Positions 58,904 to 64,000 of a DNA stretch of 64,000 bases are shown here, in pieces (positions within the stretch are counted from its first letter, which is position 1; every line of letters begins with the position of its first letter). Where the stretch lies: positions 2,356,001 to 2,420,000 of the forward strand of contig JAQSEB010000114.1 of assembly GCA_030063045.1 (NCBI GenBank), written 5' to 3'. This DNA is from Pratylenchus scribneri. Lineage: Eukaryota; Nematoda; Chromadorea; Rhabditida; Pratylenchidae. A model generated the notes under the pieces. It saw only the letters and a list, made by a program, of their open reading frames with translations. It was not told the origin of the DNA and did no database searches. Both the position numbers and the translations under genes were made by a program.

Positions 58904-60158
58904 TCAATGATGGATGGAAAGTTGTGATAGTTGGCTTCGATTCTTTGTGGAATCTTTGAATGCATAAACTAAACAATAATGCTCCAAAAGTTGAATGAGG
59001 AGTTCGCGTTCATCCAGCGGTTCCAAACTTTCAATTCTTTGCACTTCTTTTTCCGGAAAATTCGAATAAACTTCTTTAATTGTCCAAGCATTTACATTGG
59101 AAAAACCGGCGGAAAGGAAACTAAAATAATTATTTTAAATTTAAATTCAAATAAAATACCGCTGTTTTTGAGTTTGCAATGATTTGCATGAGGCAAGGCC
59201 AGGCAATAGAATTCCTCGGCTATTTAAATTATCCACCATTATTTTGCCGAAATTGTCGGTCATATTGACATGCAAATATTTAAATTAATATTTTTAAAAG
59301 AGAGCAAAAAACCTGTTCATAATTTATGATTGCAATTGTTTCGAACAATTTTGCCAAATATTCAATCAATTCAAATGAATGCTGTTCGTCCATGTACACA
59401 AAAACACATTCGGCAATAATCAAAGTTGGTTGAGAAAAATCCAAATCCGCCGTCGACAATTTATATTCAAATTCTCGCATTTGGCGTAAATCGGCCCCAA
59501 TTAAATGATAATCGCCGGCGTGCAGATCACTGTGTTGATTTTCAACAGCTTAAATGTTTCATTTATTTTAAGATGATTTGAAATTATTTAACCTGGTTTG
59601 CTAAAATACGAAGAAAGTTCGACGTTTTTGCTTCTTTGGATTTGACGAATTTTCTTTGAAGTAACACTGCTAAAATCGAATTCTACAAATTTGTAGAATT
59701 TGAGGCCCTTTTCTTTCAAACGCCAATAAAGAGTGTCAAAACCGGCGCCAATATTGATGATTTGAGTAGAAGGACCACCGGCCTGCGAATTATAATTTAA
59801 TGGGAATATCGAATAATAATTAAAATTTTACTTCAATAAATTGAGTTGCCATTGAGGTAATTGCCGCCGTCCGGGCCCAATATCCACGCGATATTTCCGG
59901 ATCACGATGTTGATAGGCATTATCATCGCAGGCAAAAATGAACGCCCCGATGAAATTGTCCGAATAATATTTTGCCTAAACCATACAAAGACAAATATTT
60001 TAAAGTGTATAACTTACTTGAACGGTATGATATTTACATTCGGTGGCATCATCATTTGTTTTTTGGACGGAATAATCATTTGAAACTGATGCGGTTCGTC
60101 GTCGATGGCTGACCTCAACTCCCAAGAGGCCAGAGCCCAAATCTGCTTCAGATTCCAT
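58904..60158 (-). CDS. lcmt-1: Leucine carboxyl methyltransferase 1 (PP2A methyltransferase)
   Basis: Seven exons give about 325 residues. The N-terminal part reads RRRTASVSNDYSVQKTND, followed by YYSDNFIGAFI and the segment PEISRGYWARTAAIT. The SAM-binding motif is IINIGAGFDTLYWRLKEKG, followed by KFVEFDFSSVT. The DxHAGDYHLIGADLRQ segment and PTLIIAECVFVYMD are characteristic of LCMT1, and the C-terminal half ends RIESLEPLDERELLIQLLEH and a short tail. It methylates the C-terminal leucine of the PP2A catalytic subunit and thereby controls holoenzyme assembly in the cytosol. It starts 165 bp after the NDUFV2 stop on the same strand. Confidence 0.94.
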
Positions 60159-60322
60159 TTAATAATTGAGCTTTAATTAAATTTAATTTGTTCAAAAATG
60201 TCATTAAAATAAATAATTATTTTGGTTGTAAAACAAATAATGTAAATGTTTGGTGAATCAATTCGAACAATTTTATGCATTTAAATGACTATTTATTAAA
60301 ACAATGTGAATTATCGATTTGT

Positions 60323-61299
60323 TCATAATCCTGATTGAATACCAAATCCGGGACCCTTTGGTGGTTCAGTGAGGGAAGTCTGCTTTTTAAGTGGTTCTGA
60401 AGCCAATCGGCCACTTCGAGGTCCCGGCAAAGGTCTTCGCCCGGCCTTTAATTCATCCAGAATTTCCTCAATGTCGGTTGGTGTCAGATCCTCTAAAATA
60501 AATAATGATTTCTAAACCCAAAAAATTTATTACCATAATAATCATCATTAATTTGGACCATTGGGGCATTAACGCATGCACCAAGACATTCAACTTCCCT
60601 CAGTGTGAACAGACCATCTTTGGTGGTTTCACCGGGTTTAATACCTATAAAATTTTTTGTTAGAATGTTCAATTTTACAAACCCAATTTTTTGCAAATTG
60701 TCTCAATAATTGATTCAGCTCCGCGGAGCATACATGGAGTTGTACCGCACACTTGGAGAAAATACTTTCCAACAGGTTCTCTTTAAATTGCGTATTAGTA
60801 GAATAATTTGATAAGAAAATTTACCTATTATACATGGTATAAAATGTGGCCACTTCAAAAACTCGCATATGTGGGATTTCTGAATGCAATTGAGTGTTAG
60901 TTTCACATTATCATAATTTTAAACCTAAAATCCGTGCAACTTCGTGCATTGCCGAAATTGGAAGCCATCCATGCTGACGTTGGGCCAAATCAAGAACGGG
61001 TAGAAGTGCTGCTGACTGAAATATTTTATTATTAAATATTTAAAAATAAGAATACTTTATGCCCCTCTGGAAAATTTGCACAAATTGCATCAATCTTCTT
61101 CAGGTTTTCCGCAGTAAATTTGAATGGTATTTTTGGATTGTTGTGCTCATTGTCGCGGTGAACTTGCAAACCACTGGCTGGAAATTAATTTTAAAATTAA
61201 GAAAAGATTAGGTAAATTACCTCCATTTCGATGTGAAGATTTAGACAAAGCTCTCAATGATGATAGGTTCAAACAATATTTGTTCATTAATTTCAACAT
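60323..61299 (-). CDS. NDUFV2: NADH dehydrogenase flavoprotein 2 (complex I 24-kDa subunit)
   Basis: Seven exons from ATG 61299 give about 235 residues. A mitochondrial presequence ([20 protein letters not shown]) precedes [40 protein letters not shown] and EVATFYTMY. The four cysteines of the [2Fe-2S] cluster are seen in [12 protein letters not shown] and [18 protein letters not shown]. The C-terminus [17 protein letters not shown] is diagnostic. The protein is part of the NADH-oxidising arm of complex I in the matrix. It is the first gene of a tight minus-strand series with lcmt-1 and emc-4. Confidence 0.96.
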
Positions 61300-61901
61300 T
61301 TTTGACTGAAGTAATTAAAAATCCTTTAAAAAAATTGAATTGATTGTACACATACACATTTTATTCACAAATATTAAAATGAGTGGGCGGTGTGAGTAAA
61401 TTTCATATGCGGGTTTTTTTAACGAATTATTTTCGTAGTTTACAAGTATTAAAACGGAGAAAATTCGGCAATTATGGAATACTTCCAAATTGATTAAAAG
61501 GAGGTCTTTTCATATCTACTATCAAAAAAAAGTATTATTGATTGAATCACAGTTTTCGTAAACAAAAATGTGCAAATCAATAAAAATGAATTTATAAAAA
61601 ACGCATAAATTGATAACAACACAACCAACAAGTATATTTTATTTATGTCAGATCATTTTTTTTAAAAATTAATTGTGGTAATAATAAAACCCATTTCATA
61701 TGTGAAAGCTAATGTTGGACACATTTGTGAATATTTATGGAAGAAATTGTGGATTCATTCAGGAGTGAAAACATTAAAAAAAAACAACAAATTGGATGTG
61801 TGTGAAATGGGATTTGAAAACAATAAATTGGTGGTCTCTTTTATATGCAATAGATGTAATCTCACAATTTGATTTGATATTCACACAAATATAATAAATC
61901 A
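61300..61901. other. Intergenic region
   Basis: AT-rich spacer between the USP stop and the NDUFV2 start. A plus-strand frame at 61675-61872 lacks an ATG and has no recognised relatives. Confidence 0.5.
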
Positions 61902-64000
61902 TCAACTGATGAATGAGCCGAATGTCCTATTCATTTGAATTTTTGTCCCACCATTGAATGGGCTGTGGCCGACCATTCTCTCTTGTTTTGGGAAAGGAGG
62001 CTGGCAAGAACCAATGGAATGCCGTTGTTGATTTGAAGAACAATTATTGTCAATTCGTTTAAACTGAAAATTTATTTGAAAATAAAAATTATAAAAATGA
62101 TAAATTTACCTTTGTGAAAAAAAGGATGTACGGTTCCATGTGGTCGAGCCAAGAAAATTGAACACATTTTCTCTGAAATGGATTAAAATTATTAAATAAT
62201 TTAATAATAATTTAAAAATACATCAGAGTCGTCGAATTGGTAAAATTGGTTGTCAAAGCCACGCATTGCGCAAATATAATGACCAAAATTGATTCCACCA
62301 CCAATGTGCTCAATTAGGCCCTGCAATCTATAGGAAACATCCTCATTCTTGAATGAATATTGGCTGAGAGAAATATGCGCCTGAAATTTCGGATTATATC
62401 AATTCAATTGTTTTGGAAAATTTACCTTAATTTTGACCGTTGTTCGATTTTTTCCGCCAAATTGGTTGAACCTCTTCAATTGAATTATCAGAACTGAAGG
62501 AGAGCTGAGCAAATGAGTCCGGCGAGTGGCTGTTCGCTTCGTTTGGCATTTTGAGCAATGAAAATTTTGTAATTGTTCCGGCTTGAAAAAATCGTTGATC
62601 AGTTCGGCGAGGGAAACCGGCGAATTCCGGTTGTTTAGGCCCAAATTCAATTCTCGAATTCTTTCATAGTTGGTGTGAGGATGGCGACAAACATTGCAAA
62701 TAACTGGAAGAGGAATAAATTAAAACAGTTTTAAGCCATTATTTAAACCTTCATTTCTCAAATTTCCACCAAAAATTTGCTCAATTGGAGTGGCCGGAAT
62801 TCCACCATCCACTTTTAGCCCATTTGGTTTTGGCAAGTTCGGTTCCAATGCGCTCAAAAGAAGTGTTAACATTTCGTGGGCATCCTCTTGGCAACTTTGT
62901 CGATGTGCAGGAAATATTCCTATATAATTAATGAATTGAATTGGGTTTAAATTTAAATTAAAACAAACTTTTCAAATGCTGTTCAATCCAATAAGGTCGA
63001 AATGGATTCGTCGATTGAACGGCTTTTTGTATGTGCTGCTTCAAATCACAATGAAAACATTTGTAATTTTGGTTGGTATAATTTGTGCACATTCGATTTT
63101 CTTGATTTCCTTCCACGACCATCCTGGCAATTTGCGGAATATGAACAATTGATTGCAAAACGCTGTTCAAGAAGCAATTGTTCAGTGGATTGTACAGCCC
63201 AATGCCACATCTCTTGCCATACTGAACAAAATTAAATGTTTTTTTAAATGTTTTAAACAAACCACAAGATTGCAGCCCTCCCAATTGGAAAAAATCATTG
63301 CCCGATTAACTCTTGGATATTGGCTTTCCTCCTCGCCTCTCTCCGAAAGGAATCTTTTCCGTGGAACATTTCGGTTATTGTTTGTCACTGGCAACGAAGT
63401 TGATGGGATGGGTTGCGATATGCCATTCTCAATTGGCTTCAGCCTGAAAATATATTTTAATTTATATTTAAAATAAAAATTAAACCTCATATTTTGTTTG
63501 TCTTTGTAAATTTTCTCTCCTTCATTGTCAATAATACGACCACTATTCCCATTCATGCCTTTTGAATAGCCATTCTGAATTGGTCTCTCCATTCCTTTGG
63601 ATGATGATGAGCTGGGCATGGGCGTGTCAACTTCATGTTTAGTTTGCTTTTTAATTTCTGCCTTGACAATTTCGGATTTAGTCGCTTGTTGCAACAATTT
63701 TTGTCGCACATCTTGTGGTTCTGTAATATTTTTTATTAAAATGTTTAATGAATTTATTAATTAACCAGGCACACTCGTGAGCTCTTCTGTAATCGAATTT
63801 GGTGTGGCCGTTGATGATGAACTGGTCGCCGTGTAAGGTGATCGACTGCTGTTGGACTGATCAATGTCTTGCCTGATGAAATCTTCTTCCTCGAGATAAA
63901 TTGTGTCAGCGGTTGCTTGTTCATCTTCGTTGTTGGTGAGTTCGCCAGCAGCAACAAATTTAATCTCGCGTTTGAATGTTTTCTTCGATCTTTTAACTGC
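61902..64000 (-). CDS. Ubiquitin-specific protease, USP36/42-like (5' end outside window)
   Basis: The gene enters from the right edge and ends at TGA 61902-61904. The visible N-terminal part is Ser/Thr-rich and disordered. The catalytic domain has the Cys box GLYNPLNNCFLNSVLQSIVH, the segment SCQEDAHEMLTLLLSALEPN, a zinc-binding CNVCRH...CSKCQTKRTATRR pair, VLIIQLKRFNQFGGKN and the His box INFGHYICAMRGFDNQFYQF followed by DDSD. Cys, His and Asp are all present, so an active deubiquitinase is expected. The QEDAHE segment and layout fit the USP36/USP42 group, which act in nucleus and nucleolus. The Cys box reads NNC instead of the usual NTC. The start codon is not in the window. Confidence 0.92.

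Noticed and set aside
61675..61872. Small plus-strand frame ending VSFICNRCNLTI
   Set aside because: No ATG, no neighbours to splice to, no recognised family; two cysteines alone do not make a zinc finger.

Overview
The window is eukaryotic nuclear DNA from a nematode. It is AT-rich, with many-exon genes, mostly 35-60 nt introns ending in T-rich TTTCAG-type acceptors, and gene families such as calponin-like CLIK repeats, neuropeptide precursors, a T-box factor and a Ly6/quiver-type protein. At least five introns have GC-AG ends. From general knowledge that is more frequent in cyst nematodes (Globodera/Heterodera) than in Caenorhabditis, and an FMRP-family gene also points away from Caenorhabditis. 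A plant-parasitic tylenchid is therefore my best guess, not a proof.

Layout. 1-1440 is a 38/39-bp satellite with a 349-bp higher-order repeat. 2.5-5.7 kb carries a small secreted peptide-like gene and a calponin-like muscle protein gene. 6-11 kb (minus strand) carries a LAP1-like torsin cofactor and an FMR1/FXR homologue, followed by a hairpin MITE. 12-13.2 kb has a membrane protein with duplicated exons. 14.3-21 kb is a Rab32/38-type GTPase whose 5.7-kb intron contains a multi-pass membrane protein gene on the other strand. 21.7-25.4 kb has a helix-turn-helix-like nuclear protein and two secreted proteins. 26.7-38.9 kb carries CDV3-like, MRPS10, ALIX (alx-1) and SCYL2; the last is interrupted by a 1.2-kb inverted-repeat transposon. 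39.2-42.8 kb has XPD/ERCC2 and a short YebC/TACO1-like gene. 42.9-47.3 kb is a type I diacylglycerol kinase. 49-53 kb has a T-box factor and a neuropeptide precursor. 54-64 kb is a compact minus-strand block: a USP-type deubiquitinase (cut by the window edge), NDUFV2, LCMT1, EMC4, a Ly6-like protein and CLP1.

Functionally this is ordinary chromosome: housekeeping genes for trafficking, DNA repair/transcription, RNA processing, mitochondrial function and ER membrane insertion, mixed with neuronal and muscle genes. NDUFV2-LCMT1-EMC4 (165 and 141 bp apart) and XPD-YebC-like (about 150 bp apart) are spaced like nematode operons. The most noteworthy observations are the transposon inside a conserved SCYL2 exon with its own nested insertion, an in-frame stop before the prenylation tail of the Rab, a frameshift in XPD, a peptide precursor with two FVWRAWKR/FIWRAWKR cores plus an RF-amide site, and a LAP1-like gene in a nematode. 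Gene models were spliced by eye; exon boundaries are inferred unless stated.
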